Shown here: positions 33,553 through 42,493 of the stretch, in pieces
Layout: each line of letters starts with the position of its first letter
Numbering within the stretch: position 1 is the first letter of the stretch
Assembly (NCBI GenBank): GCA_958295525.1
Contig: OY282355.1
Location: 2,103,931-2,167,930 of the forward strand
Length of the DNA stretch: 64,000 nucleotides
DNA from: an uncultured Dehalococcoidia bacterium
GTDB lineage: Bacteria > Chloroflexota > Dehalococcoidia > Lucifugimonadales > Australimonadaceae
Direction of reading: 5' to 3'
Program-made: the position numbers and the translations under genes
Notes under the pieces: model-generated
Told to the model about the DNA's origin: nothing
Seen by the model: the letters and a program-made list of their open reading frames with translations, nothing else
Database searches by the model: none

Positions 33553-36500
33553 CTAGAGGAGCGGCGGCTGGAGCGGTTTTCGCGCGGCGGGCTTCCGCTT
33601 GGCCGGTTCCTTCGCTGCGGCGTCAGGGAACGGACCCGGGTCGCGCAGGCGTCCGATTTCGTCCACGCTCACCTTGCGGAACCCTTTTTCCATAAGTTTG
33701 GACGCGCGGTAGGCGTTCTCCTTCATCGGATCGTTCGCGTCTTTGGCGCGCTTTGCGACGTTCGCCTCGTTGTGCGGGTCGAGCACGATGCTGGGCTCCT
33801 TTCCGCCGGAGATCTTCCGGACGCGGACGATGACCCGGGCTGCGCCCTCGCCGAGCGCCGCCATATCGTCCCGGTGGATCCGCGTGAGGCGCTTGGCCGC
33901 CGGATGGGGCTTGAATTCCTTCTCGTCGAACCCGCGCTGGTTGAACTCGAAGGTTGGGACGACGACGATTTTCCATCCGGCCTTCCGTCGCTTGCCGTCC
34001 TTGTCCTTGCCTGCCGGGATCCGCCAAATGTCGGCGAATTCGTTGCCGCCGCGAACGTAGCCCTTGTACGCCTTCCCGGACTCGTCTTTGACGGGCAGCA
34101 CGTCCCATTTTTCGACGACGCGGACGCGGCGGATGAAGTGGCGCCGCCCGTTCATCAAAACGCCTTCGTCCCGCGCTTTGTCCGCGAAGGACGGCGCGCC
34201 GTCGCCGCCGCTCTCCTTCCGCTTCTTCCGATTGCCGCCCGTCTCGTCCCAGAGCGCCTGCAGCGCCTCGCGCAGTTTCGGATCCGGCGCTGCGTCCAAT
34301 TCTTTCTTCTGCTCGAAGTCGGCCAGCGGCTTGCGCGTCACGACTTTGATCGGACCGTTGCCCGGCGTCTCCATCAGCCCGTAGGCGGTGTCCTTGTGCA
34401 ATTGGCCGGAAGTCTTGAGGCTTTTCGGATCGCGCGAGCCGTGATCGGGCTTGTAGGAGACGACGACCTTGTCCAGTTCCTTTTGGAACTTCTTGCGGTC
34501 GAACCCGGGCCACGGCGGGGGAACCTGTTCGGCGAGCCGCTCGGCGGTTCCGTTGGCGGACGCATCCGCGAAGCGCTTGACCATCCCCTGCGTCGTGTTG
34601 GCGACGACGAATGCGTCCACGGCGTGGTGACGGTGGTCTTTACGCGACTTGCCGATTTCCAGCCCGTTCCTGAGGAGCGCGGTCATCTGCCCGGGAACCG
34701 CGCGGACGCGGACTCTGCCCTCGCCCTTCTCGTCGTAGAGATAGGCGAGATAACGGCAGGCGGTTCGGGAGAGGTAGGCCGTCTCGTTGAGGTGGCGGTC
34801 GAGGAATTTATCGTCTTTCTCGAAGCGCTCCATCGCGCCTTCTCTGAAGCGCCAGCCCCGTTTGCCCGGGAGCGCGTCGGCGCGGGCGAGAATAGCCTCG
34901 TAGTCGTACCCTTGCGGGTTGCCCGAAAACTTCTCGCTCGGCGTCTTGTCGCCCTTGTCCCGATTGGCGTCGGCGAGGCACAAGACCATATTGCCGCGCC
35001 CGTTGTCCAGCGTCCGGGAGAAAGGCAGGATATGGTCAATGTGCGTGCTTTTGCCCACGGCCATCTTGAGCGTGATCCGCTTGCCGGTGTAGACGCAGAC
35101 TCCGCCCTGCTCCTCCCATAGGCGGAGCCGCATCTTGTCGGAGTAGGACGGCTCGCGCCCAAGCAACTCCGCGAATCGCTTGTTGCGTTCCTCGCCCTCT
35201 TGCTGCGCCTTCTGCAGCGCTTTGCGCTGATCCTTGTTCATTTTCAAACCGCGCGCGAGTTCGACGACGACGTCCTCCGGTTTGCCGTAGACCTCGATGA
35301 GGCGGTTGAAAACACGCCGGAGTTGATTGAGGCCGACGTGGACGGTGGGGTTGGGGAAGCGTCCCCAATGCTTGACCTCGTCGGATTCCGGGGCTTCGGG
35401 GTCGTCGCCCACGACGTCGCGCTCCAGCACGACGCCGTAGTAGGGGAGGCGGTCGTGCGCTTCGGCGTTGCGGGAGTCGGAACGGGGCGGGTAGCCGGCG
35501 GCTTCTTCGGCCTCGTACTCGCCCAGCCCCTCCCCCAAGCACTCCAGGACTTTGTCGATCGCCTTGAGGCTCAGGCGGAAGTAGCCGGAGGGCAGTTCCG
35601 TCATCGCGAGGCGCCGCGCCTGCTCCGCGCTCATCCCCCAATCCCGCTCCGCCTTCTCGCGGACGGCTTCGGGGTCTTCCTCGCCAATGAGGAACTCGGC
35701 GATGGCGGCGCGGTCGTCCGGGTCGCGCCTGAACCAGCCCGTGCCGAAGATTTCCTTCGCGGCGAGGCGCGCCGTTGTTTCGTCGCCCTTGAGCCGCTTG
35801 CGGCCTCCGCGCGCGAGGTTGAAGGCGGCTCCATCCGGGAGCCCCAGCCCTATCGTCGGCTTCTGGAGGTCAATGTCTTTGCCCTGCCGCAAGCGTTCGA
35901 GGGCGCGCTTCCGCTCGCCTTCGTTGAGGGGACGCTCCGCGCCGCCGTTCTCCCGCAGCCGGAGGTTGTTGACCTCTTGCAAAATGCGGAACTCTTGCGC
36001 GTCGGGATGGGCGCGGGGCGCCCGCCGCTCGCCCTTCTCGAGAGCGCACCACCCGGGCTCGACGCGGCGCAGCGGGCGCTGGAAGAAGATGATGTCCCGC
36101 AGTTCGTCCCACTGGGCGGAAGCGAGCGCGTGATGCTCGGCCTGCCGCGCCCGCATCTCGTCGAACTCGCGCTCGTACATTGCGCGCTCGGGGTAGAGTT
36201 CCTGCCCGGGGCGGGCGCGGACGGGCTTGCGGCGCTCGCGGCGGTCGGCGAGATATTCGCCCAACTGCCGGTCGCCGAGGGAGTCGCGCAGCCCATCCCT
36301 GTCGAGCCGCGCCTGCGTCGCCTTCTTCTTGTCCTCGGCGCCGCCCGCCTTGCGGTTGGACTTGAAGCCGCGCCGCTGATTCATGTGAAAGACCGCGCGG
36401 CCCAGATCGTATGGCGCGAGCGGCTCGGAAAGCGCGCGCTTCCGCAGCGCGTAGGGGTCGCGGCGCGCCAGCGCCTTGCGCTCTTTCGCGCTCGCGGGCA

Positions 36501-36777
36501 TCAGGCCGCAGGCGACGAGCGCCTTCATTAGGCCGCCGCGCCGCCGGAGATAGCGGCGGCGGCGGCGGCGCTGGCCGCGCGCGAGGCGGCGACCCACGGC
36601 GAGCGAAGCGCCTGGGCCGCTCCGCGTCTCAGGGGCGCGCCCGTCGGGAAAGACGCGGCTGCCCATAGCGAGGACGCCGCAGGGGTCGCCGTTCGCGTCG
36701 AGCGCGAGCGCCGCCCATCCGATGGAGTTCGCGCCGATGTCCAGCCCCAGCCGGTACGGCGTTTTCGGTTCGCTCAT
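33553..36777 (-). CDS. cas9: Cas9 endonuclease, compact type II-C-like
   Basis: Cas9 cuts DNA guided by crRNA and tracrRNA. The 1074-residue length is close to Neisseria Cas9. Catalytic sites are intact: RuvC-I LGLDIGANSIGWA (Asp13), arginine-rich bridge helix (RRLARGQRRRRRRYLRRR, 63-80), RuvC-II VVVELARG (Glu506), HNH THIDHILPFS (Asp581, His582) with Asn605, and RuvC-III HHAVDAF (His718, Asp721). The C-terminal PAM-interacting region is Lys- and Arg-rich. ATG 36777 has GGAG and AGGA just upstream. A longer frame from 36876 would translate the tracrRNA anti-repeat and is rejected. The 3' end faces the array 75 bases away. No cas1, cas2, cas4 or csn2 occurs in the window. Confidence 0.98.
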   Translation of the reverse strand: MSEPKTPYRLGLDIGANSIGWAALALDANGDPCGVLAMGSRVFPDGRAPETRSGPGASLAVGRRLARGQRRRRRRYLRRRGGLMKALVACGLMPASAKERKALARRDPYALRKRALSEPLAPYDLGRAVFHMNQRRGFKSNRKAGGAEDKKKATQARLDRDGLRDSLGDRQLGEYLADRRERRKPVRARPGQELYPERAMYEREFDEMRARQAEHHALASAQWDELRDIIFFQRPLRRVEPGWCALEKGERRAPRAHPDAQEFRILQEVNNLRLRENGGAERPLNEGERKRALERLRQGKDIDLQKPTIGLGLPDGAAFNLARGGRKRLKGDETTARLAAKEIFGTGWFRRDPDDRAAIAEFLIGEEDPEAVREKAERDWGMSAEQARRLAMTELPSGYFRLSLKAIDKVLECLGEGLGEYEAEEAAGYPPRSDSRNAEAHDRLPYYGVVLERDVVGDDPEAPESDEVKHWGRFPNPTVHVGLNQLRRVFNRLIEVYGKPEDVVVELARGLKMNKDQRKALQKAQQEGEERNKRFAELLGREPSYSDKMRLRLWEEQGGVCVYTGKRITLKMAVGKSTHIDHILPFSRTLDNGRGNMVLCLADANRDKGDKTPSEKFSGNPQGYDYEAILARADALPGKRGWRFREGAMERFEKDDKFLDRHLNETAYLSRTACRYLAYLYDEKGEGRVRVRAVPGQMTALLRNGLEIGKSRKDHRHHAVDAFVVANTTQGMVKRFADASANGTAERLAEQVPPPWPGFDRKKFQKELDKVVVSYKPDHGSRDPKSLKTSGQLHKDTAYGLMETPGNGPIKVVTRKPLADFEQKKELDAAPDPKLREALQALWDETGGNRKKRKESGGDGAPSFADKARDEGVLMNGRRHFIRRVRVVEKWDVLPVKDESGKAYKGYVRGGNEFADIWRIPAGKDKDGKRRKAGWKIVVVPTFEFNQRGFDEKEFKPHPAAKRLTRIHRDDMAALGEGAARVIVRVRKISGGKEPSIVLDPHNEANVAKRAKDANDPMKENAYRASKLMEKGFRKVSVDEIGRLRDPGPFPDAAAKEPAKRKPAARKPLQPPLL

Positions 36778-36793
36778 TCCTGCTCCTGCCCCC

Positions 36794-36825
36794 TTGCGTT
36801 GACGGCGCAAGAGGCGTAGTATAGC
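36794..36825. promoter_or_regulatory. Divergent promoter region between cas9 and tracrRNA
   Basis: The 69-base gap holds overlapping signals. On the plus strand TTGCGT (36794), 17 bases, then TAGTAT (36817-36822), or TTGACG (36799) with TATAGC (36820), would start the tracrRNA near 36830. On the minus strand TATACT (36823-36818) would serve cas9, without a good -35. The two -10 elements overlap, so the promoters may compete. Confidence 0.5.
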
Positions 36826-36831
36826 GTTCGC

Positions 36832-36966
36832 CGATGGCTTAGCGACAGTGCAACCGATTGGGAGATCGGGGGGCAACCTCCCCTATGGGGACCGCCCGAG
36901 GACGGGCGGGTTAACAAGCCTTATGGCGCCAAATGAGGCGGGCAGGCTACGGCCTGCCCGCTGCTA
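36832..36966 (+). ncRNA. tracrRNA
   Basis: The anti-repeat at 36847-36878 is complementary to the CRISPR repeat across about 31 bases, with one bulged base and one G-U-type mismatch (AGTGCAACCGATTGGGAGAT is its first part). It is followed by hairpins as in known tracrRNAs: TCCCC-TAT-GGGGA (36879-36891), CCGCCCG-AGGA-CGGGCGG (36892/3-36909), then a 10-pair terminator stem with TACG loop (36938-36961) and TGCTATTT. Direction is set by the anti-repeat preceding the hairpins. The 5' and 3' ends are estimates. It is divergent from cas9 and processed by pairing with pre-crRNA and, in most systems, RNase III, although II-C crRNAs with internal promoters may need no processing. Confidence 0.9.
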
Positions 36967-37135
36967 TTTCAGCGGCTCGCCGCCCGCCGCGCAAGGGGCG
37001 CCTGTCGCGGCGGCCTTCCCTTCGCCGAAGGCGCAAGCCGACCCGAGGGCGCGAGCGCCCGCAACGCGCCATCCCAGTCTTGGCTACGAGGTCAGCAGGC
37101 GCTCGAAGCGCCGCTCCACGCTCACCCCGGCGCAT

Positions 37136-37240
37136 CGTCGTTCCCGCGCAGGCGGGAATCTACTGGGGCCCGTCCCCGCGAAGGCGGCTCCCTGCCGGGG
37201 CGCGACGGGGGCGAGATTCCCGCCTACGCGGGAATGACGA
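37136..37240. repeat. Two dispersed palindromes between tracrRNA and the PPOX gene
   Basis: Copies lie near 37139-37158 (GTTCCCGCGCAGGCGGGAAT) and 37213-37238 (GATTCCCGCCTACGCGGGAA). The stretch 36967-37135 has no supported gene. It contains GCGCCCGCAACGCGCCATCC-type low-complexity sequence only. Confidence 0.8.
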
Positions 37241-37288
37241 CCATGGGGAGCAGGCGGGACGCTGGGGGCCTGGAAGTTTGGGCAACCC

Positions 37289-37711
37289 CTAAACGCCGTG
37301 CCCGACGATGCGGTCGGGCCGCAGCAGCACGGCGACGCGCCCCTGCTCGACCATCACGCGGTCGTACTCGTCCCAGTCGGGATGCTCCTTGCGCGCGGCG
37401 GTTCGGTAGACCTCGCGCAGGCGCAGGCGGAGCGTCTCCGCGTCCGTGTTGCGCGCGCCCTGCATCTCCGCCTTGCCGTCGAGCGCGGCGAAGCGCCGGT
37501 TGTCGGGGCTGACGATCATCATCGCGCAGCGCGGGTCGCGGGCGAGGTTGAGCGCTTTCGCGTTGCGCGAGCGAGTGGTGAAAGCGAGCCCGCCGTCCAG
37601 TTTGCCCGCCGTGACGAGGCTCTGCTGAGGCATCCCGTCCCGCCGGAACGTCGTGAACACGACGACGCTGTTCTGCTCCAGCAATCCGTCCAAGTCGTCC
37701 AGCGCGGGCAT
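37289..37711 (-). CDS. PPOX-class flavin/F420-dependent oxidoreductase
   Basis: This 140-residue split-barrel protein belongs to the pyridoxamine 5'-phosphate oxidase superfamily. Typical features are the N-terminal SVVVFTTFRRDGMPQQSLV (first strands), GGLAFTTRSRNAKALNLARDPRCAMMIVS, where the K..NL.RDPR pattern is diagnostic for the family, and the late RVAVLLRPDRIVGHG. Cofactor (FMN or F420) and substrate cannot be told from sequence alone. The ATG at 37711 is chosen for its GGAGG seven bases upstream over an earlier in-frame start. It stands alone between repeat-rich gaps downstream of cas9 and has no evident CRISPR role. Confidence 0.82.
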   Translation of the reverse strand: MPALDDLDGLLEQNSVVVFTTFRRDGMPQQSLVTAGKLDGGLAFTTRSRNAKALNLARDPRCAMMIVSPDNRRFAALDGKAEMQGARNTDAETLRLRLREVYRTAARKEHPDWDEYDRVMVEQGRVAVLLRPDRIVGHGV

Positions 37712-37827
37712 AGGGCATCCTCCAAGTCGCGGGCTCACGGCGAACTGTACCGGATGCGCGGCGCGGCGTCAAAGCGCGGCGCTGGCGGGAATGACGGGGG
37801 AGTGATGCGGGAGCGACAGAAGGGGCT

Positions 37828-37942
37828 AGGTTCCCGCTTTCGCGGGAATGACGTGGCGCGTGGGGTGGTTTGGAGACGATGCGCTTGCGCGCCTCGTCCG
37901 GCGCTTGCGCGCCTCTGGATTCCCGCCTACGCGGGAATGACG
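37828..37942 (-). mobile_element. Composite palindrome element, copy B
   Basis: Read on the minus strand it has the same parts as copy A: CATTCCCGCGTAGGCGGGAA, core GGCGCGCAAGCGCCGGACGA, CCACGCGCCACG and right arm CATTCCCGCGAAAGCGGGAA. It lies in the 385-base gap 37712-38096, which otherwise holds only more palindromes. Confidence 0.75.
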
Positions 37943-38060
37943 GGGCACAGGGGGCGAGATTCCCGCCTACGCGGGAATGACGGGCCCCAGTAGGTTCCCG
38001 CCTGCGCGGGAACGACGAGGCAGGGGGGCGAGGTTCCCGCCTTCGCGGGAACGACGGAAT
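37943..38060. repeat. Three further dispersed palindromes
   Basis: Copies near 37959-37978, 37994-38013 and 38033-38052 follow element B with linkers such as CGGGGCACAGGGGGCGA, giving an irregular tandem cluster up to the 3' end of the surface-protein gene. Confidence 0.8.
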
Positions 38061-38096
38061 GGGGCGCGGGAACGACGGGGCAAGGGGGCGCGGGGG

Positions 38097-40442
38097 CTAT
38101 AGGACGCCCGACGTTCCGGGGTAGGGGGGGCGGCGGCGGCGGCGCCTTCGCAGGAAGGCGAGAGGGAGCGCGAAGAGCGCAAGCAGCGCGAAGAGCGCGA
38201 CCATGCCGCCCGACGACGCGCCGCCTCCCGAACCCGGAGCCTCCTGCGTCAGGTCTCGCGCATCTCCGGTTACGGCGCTTCCGCCGCCGCCGGCGCTCTC
38301 CTCCGCAGGCGGAAGCGCAAGCAAGTCATTGGGCTCGCCGTCCTCCGGGGGCGCAAGGCGCCCTTGCGACAGAGGAGTCGGCGTTTCCGGAGGCGCAATG
38401 ACGCCCGACGACGCTAGCCCGCCTGTCAGCAGCCCCTCCGTCGGACCCGCCCCTTCCGACGGAGGCGCGAGTTGCCCCGGCCCTCCTCGTTCGAGAGGCG
38501 GAGACCCAATCTGATCCGGCAGGACAGGCGTCGGCGTTGGAGCAGGCGGAGGCGTCGGCGAGGGCGGCGCCGCAGTGGGCGTCGGCGTAGGAGCGTCCCG
38601 CGGCGGTTCCAGGGAATCGTCCGTTGGTCTCTCGGGCTGAAGTATTCGATTGACGGGAGTCGGCGTCGGGATTGCGGTAGGCGTCGGCGTCGGGGTTGGC
38701 GTAGGCGTAGGAGTAGGAGTAGGAGTTGGGGTCGGCGTCGGGGTAGGCGTAGGAGTAGGAGTAGGAGTTGGGGTCGGCGTCGGGGTAGGAGTAGGCGTTG
38801 GAGTAGGAGTAGGCGTTGCGGTAGGCGTAGGGGTAGGAGTGGGCGTTGGGATAGGGGTTGACGTAGGGGTAGGAGTGGGCGTTGGAGTAGGAGTAGGGGT
38901 TGACGTAGGCGTGGGGGCGGGATCGTCTTCCGGCTCAGTTGGCCCCTCGGGAGCGATTACTCGACTAACAGGCGTGGGGCTAGGCGTCGCGGTAGCGGTG
39001 GGAGTAGGCGTCGCGGTAGCAGTGGGGGTAGGCGTGGCGGTAGCGGTGGGGGTAGGAGTCGGGGTAGCGGTGGGAGTAGGAGTTGCGGTAGCGGTGGGAG
39101 TAGGAGTTGCGGTAGCGGTAGGAGTAGGAGTTGCGGTAGCGGTGGGAGTAGGAGTTGCGGTAGCGGTAGGGGTAGGCGTCGCGGTAGCAGTGGGGGTAGG
39201 CGTTGCGGTAGGGGTGGGGGTAGGCGTCGGCGTAGGAGTTGCGGTAGGAGCAGCCGGGGCGTTGACGGTTATGTAGAAGGAGATGGCGTCCTTGTCGCCG
39301 TCGGCGTCCGTCGCCGTCCAGTAGTGCAGCGTTCTCCCATAGGCGGCGGAAGGAGTTCCTGATAGATGGCGGACGTCTATGAGCACGGTCGGGATTGATC
39401 CAATCCTCGGTCCGGGCACGTTGCCGCGCGCTAAGGAGACGCCGCTCGGCAGGCTGGGCGTGAGCGAGTAGGTCAACTCGCCGTCCCCGCCGCTCGCCTC
39501 CGGCAAGATGACGTTCCCTATGCTCGCGTCCTTCGTCCACGTCTGATCGCTCACGGACGAACCGAAGGAAGGCTGCCGGTCGGGAGGCGTAGGCGTAGCG
39601 GTAGGCGTAGGCGTGGGCGTCGCGGTAGCCTGTGGGAGTAGGGGTCGGGGTTGCGTTGGACGTACAGGAGTTGGCGTAGGAGTCGGCGTAGGGGTTGCGG
39701 TAGGAGCAGCCGGCTCGCTGACGGTTATGTAGAACCTGATGCCGATCTTGTCCCCATCGGCGTCCGTCGCCGTCCATCTGTGCTGCGTTCTCGAATAGAC
39801 GGCGGTAGGAGTTCCTGATAGATAGTAGACTTGTTTGACCAAGGCCCCGAGCGGCCCAAACGGGTTGCTGAGCGTTAAAGAGACGCCGCTCGGCAACGTG
39901 CTGGGCGTGAGCGCGTGGGTCAACGCGCCGTCCCCGCCGGTCGCCTTCGGCAAGATCACGGTCTCTATTCTCACGCCCTTCGTCCACGTCTGTTCGCTTA
40001 TGTTCGCGCCGAAGGAAGGCGACAGGTCTTGATTCACGCCTATGGAGATGGAGAAGGCGAACGTGTCGGTGTCGCCGTCGGCGTCGGTCACGCGGAGCGT
40101 GTGCTCCCGTCTGGTGACGGTTTCGGTCGGCGTTCCGGAGAAAGAGCGAGTGGAGGTGGCGAAGTTGAGCCCTCTTGGCAGGGATCTGCCCGCGCAGCAG
40201 CTTGCGGGGTCGAGCGAGTAGATGAGGGGCGGGTTGCCGCCCACCGCCTCGGGCAGCGGTTGCGCGCTGGCGGGGGCGTTCAGCTCGAACGTGCGAATGG
40301 CGCTCCCGCGGGGGAACGCCGGCTCGGTGTCCACGTACTGCCCTTGCGCGGACGGCTCGGCGAGGAGCAACGCAATCCCGGCCGCGGCCGCAACGGCGGC
40401 GACGGCGATTGCCGACAGAATACGCGGCGAACCGGAATGCAC
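38097..40442 (-). CDS. Secreted surface protein with Ig-like (He_PIG) domains and long Thr-Pro repeat
   Basis: This is a 781-residue exported protein of unknown function. An N-terminal hydrophobic signal ([20 protein letters not shown]) ends at Ala-Gln-Gly. Three putative-Ig type units follow, two of them clearly homologous: [24 protein letters not shown] and [20 protein letters not shown], each ending with TATDADGDK and FYITV. The middle 200 residues are almost only Thr, Pro, Ala and Val. The C-terminus has a Ser-Gly-rich spacer, a hydrophobic helix ([18 protein letters not shown]) and an Arg-rich tail, the layout of a sorted or membrane-anchored surface protein. The GTG at 40442 follows AGGAGGAGG by six bases and is preferred to GTG 40475, which would put that SD inside the gene. 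Confidence 0.75.
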   Translation of the reverse strand: MHSGSPRILSAIAVAAVAAAAGIALLLAEPSAQGQYVDTEPAFPRGSAIRTFELNAPASAQPLPEAVGGNPPLIYSLDPASCCAGRSLPRGLNFATSTRSFSGTPTETVTRREHTLRVTDADGDTDTFAFSISIGVNQDLSPSFGANISEQTWTKGVRIETVILPKATGGDGALTHALTPSTLPSGVSLTLSNPFGPLGALVKQVYYLSGTPTAVYSRTQHRWTATDADGDKIGIRFYITVSEPAAPTATPTPTPTPTPVRPTQPRPLLPQATATPTPTPTATPTPPDRQPSFGSSVSDQTWTKDASIGNVILPEASGGDGELTYSLTPSLPSGVSLARGNVPGPRIGSIPTVLIDVRHLSGTPSAAYGRTLHYWTATDADGDKDAISFYITVNAPAAPTATPTPTPTPTPTATPTPTATATPTPTATATPTPTATATPTPTATATPTPTATATPTPTATPTPTPTATATPTPTATATPTPTATATPSPTPVSRVIAPEGPTEPEDDPAPTPTSTPTPTPTPTPTPTSTPIPTPTPTPTPTATPTPTPTPTPTPTPTPTPTPTPTPTPTPTPTPTPTPTPTPTPTPTPTAIPTPTPVNRILQPERPTDDSLEPPRDAPTPTPTAAPPSPTPPPAPTPTPVLPDQIGSPPLERGGPGQLAPPSEGAGPTEGLLTGGLASSGVIAPPETPTPLSQGRLAPPEDGEPNDLLALPPAEESAGGGGSAVTGDARDLTQEAPGSGGGASSGGMVALFALLALFALPLAFLRRRRRRRPPYPGTSGVL
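38650..39255. repeat. Degenerate (GTAGGN)n minisatellite encoding Thr-Pro repeats
   Basis: About 600 bases consist of near-identical hexamers such as GTAGGA, GTCGGC, GTTGGG, GTGGGA and 12-base higher-order units (GGAGTTGCGGTAGCGGT). On the coding strand they read Thr-Pro and Thr-Ala-Thr-Pro. Length variation by slippage is expected. Confidence 0.9.
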
Positions 40443-40676
40443 GCCACTCCTCCTCCTGAGAAGCCACGAACACACACACTCTATAAGAGCGCAAACCGGT
40501 GCCCCGCGCAGGGCCGTCTCTTTACGAGGCGGCGATGCTTTGCGGCGCCTGTCTGTTCACTTGGCGCAAAATGATGCGCCTTCCCGATTGCAATTGCAAT
40601 ACTCCGGACGGGGCAATTCCTCACGCCAATTTCAGGCAGAGGGGCGAGGTTCCCGCCTTCGCGGGAACGACGATGG

Positions 40677-40866
40677 GCGGGAAGTTGTTGCGTAACTTCC
40701 ATGCCGCAGTAGGTTCCTGCTTTCGCAGGAATGGTGTGGCGCGTGGGGCGCTTTGGAGACGAGGCGCGCTGCGCCGCCCGTCCGGCGCTTGCGCGCCACT
40801 GGATTCCCGCCTGCGCGGGAATGACGAAGGGGGCGGGAAGTTTTGCGTAACTTCCATGCCGCAGTA
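40677..40866. repeat. 34/35-base direct repeats flanking composite element C
   Basis: GCGGGAAGTTGTTGCGTAAC and on to GCCGCAGTA occurs at 40677-40711, and again with one base missing at 40833-40866. The two copies bracket composite element C. Each contains the inverted pair GGAAGTT and AACTTCC. Both are preceded by a palindrome ending GACGA. Confidence 0.85.
40711..40826 (-). mobile_element. Composite palindrome element, copy C
   Basis: On the minus strand it reads CATTCCCGCGCAGGCGGGAA, core GGCGCGCAAGCGCCGGACG, GCCCCACGCGCCACACC and right arm CATTCCTGCGAAAGCAGGAA. The rest of the 656-base gap 40443-41098 holds other palindromes (40645-40670, 40899-40920) and no supported gene. Confidence 0.75.
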
Positions 40867-41098
40867 CGAGGCGCTCCGCGCCCCGTCCGGGGGCGAGATT
40901 CCCGCCTACGCGGGAATGACGGTAGGGGGTGGGAGAGCGGAGCGGCGCTTCGCGCCGCGATGTTCGTTCCGCCTACGCACGCGCAGGGTTGGCAGGCGCC
41001 TACTCTAAGCGCATCCGCGCTTGCGCGGATGCGCTCCAATTACCCCCCGGGCCACGCCCTGCCCGCGAAAGCGGAACCTACCCGCTACGCCATGCCCA

Positions 41099-42361
41099 CT
41101 AAGGGGCCAGCAGGCGCTCGAAACGCGCGGCGGAGCGGTAAGGGCCGACTACGGAGAGCCGGTAGGCGCCTGGGCCGAGGTAGCGCCGCGCGGCCTCCGT
41201 CACCTCGTCCGCCGTGACGCCGCGAATCCGCGCCGTCACCTCGTCGGGCGAGCGGACTTCGTTTCGCAGCAGTTCCTGCCCGCCCATCCAGCCCATTACG
41301 GCGCGGGTGTCCTCGAGGCGCAGCCCCAGCCGCCCGACGGCGTACTCGCGGGCGCGGGAGAGTTCCTCTTCCGTCACGCCTTCCTGCGCCTTGACGAACT
41401 CGTCGCGCACGGCGCGGACGCTCTCGGCGGCTTTGGACGTGTCCACGCCGCAACCGACGACCAGCGCGCCGCAGTCGCGGTAGTGCATCACGCTGCTGTG
41501 CACGTCGTAGGCCAGCCCGCGCCGCTCGCGCAACTCCAAGAACAGGCGGCTGGTCATCCCTTCGCCGAGCGCCGTGTTCAGCATATCAACGGCGTAGCGG
41601 TCTTCCGAATCGGCGGGCGGAGCGTTCACGGCGAGGCAGATATGCGCTTGGTCGGTCTTGCGGCTGCTCGTTTCCACGCGGACGCCGCCGTCCTTGACGC
41701 TCGCCGGATGCATCGGGAGCGCCTCGCCTGAGCGTTCGCCGCCCAGCAGCGCGCCGACCTTCTCGACGACCTCGCTGTGCGAAATGTTGCCCGCCACCGC
41801 GACGACGGTGTTCGCCGGAACGTACTGCCGCGCGTGATAGGCCGCGATCTGCTCCCGCGTCAGCGCGCCGACGGACTCGCGCGTGCCGCCGACGTCGCGC
41901 CCCATCGGCTGATCGGGCCAGAGCGCGCGGTCGATCAGGAGGTCGGCGAGCGCGTCCGGCTGGTCGTAGGTCATCGCCAATTCTTCGAGGATGACGCTCC
42001 GCTCGCGCTCGACTTCCTCGTCCGCGAGGAGCGGGGCGGCGTACATATCGGCGAGCACGTCCAGGGCGATGTCGAAGTGGTCGCGGGCGACTTTCGTGTA
42101 GTACAGCGTCGCCTCGCGGTCGGTGGAGGCGTTAATGACGCCGCCGACGGACTCGATGGCGCCGGAGATCATCGGCGGGTCGGGCCGCTTGGCCGTGCCC
42201 TTGAACAGCATATGCTCCAGGAAGTGGGACGCCCCGGCGAGGGAATCGTCCTCGTAGCGCGAGCCCGCGCCCACGAATATCCCCGTGGAGACGGAGCGGA
42301 CGTGGGGCATCGCGCTCGATAGGACGCGAAGGCCATTCGGCAAGGTGGTGCGTTCGTGCAA
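41099..42361 (-). CDS. M16 family zinc metallopeptidase (mitochondrial processing peptidase-like)
   Basis: This 420-residue insulinase-family peptidase starts TTLPNGLRVLSSAMPHVRSV. The zinc site HFLEHMLFKGT is an inverted HxxEH, and the third ligand Glu lies in the later ERERSVILEELAM helix. The second, inactive-like domain has the substrate-binding LFLELRERRGLAYDVHS, where the R..Y pair is conserved. Such proteins, often near pnp in bacteria, process peptides in the cytoplasm or at the surface. No signal peptide is seen. The start is TTG at 42361 with AGGAGG five bases upstream. Confidence 0.92.
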   Translation of the reverse strand: MHERTTLPNGLRVLSSAMPHVRSVSTGIFVGAGSRYEDDSLAGASHFLEHMLFKGTAKRPDPPMISGAIESVGGVINASTDREATLYYTKVARDHFDIALDVLADMYAAPLLADEEVERERSVILEELAMTYDQPDALADLLIDRALWPDQPMGRDVGGTRESVGALTREQIAAYHARQYVPANTVVAVAGNISHSEVVEKVGALLGGERSGEALPMHPASVKDGGVRVETSSRKTDQAHICLAVNAPPADSEDRYAVDMLNTALGEGMTSRLFLELRERRGLAYDVHSSVMHYRDCGALVVGCGVDTSKAAESVRAVRDEFVKAQEGVTEEELSRAREYAVGRLGLRLEDTRAVMGWMGGQELLRNEVRSPDEVTARIRGVTADEVTEAARRYLGPGAYRLSVVGPYRSAARFERLLAP

Positions 42362-42493
42362 TTGATTCCTCCTGGATGCGTTCCCGTTAGGGTAGAGTCT
42401 TTCCCAGCCTCGCGCGGATCTTCGCCAGACATAGGGCGGCGCCTCGTTGTCCAGAATAGTGGTTATCTTGCGCCATGCGAACGCGTTCTCTGC

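Noticed and set aside
33553-36876. Cas9 start at the upstream ATG 36876 (1107 residues)
   Set aside because: The extra N-terminus is the complement of the tracrRNA anti-repeat and hairpin region, and ATG 36777 has a proper SD and starts just before the RuvC-I motif.
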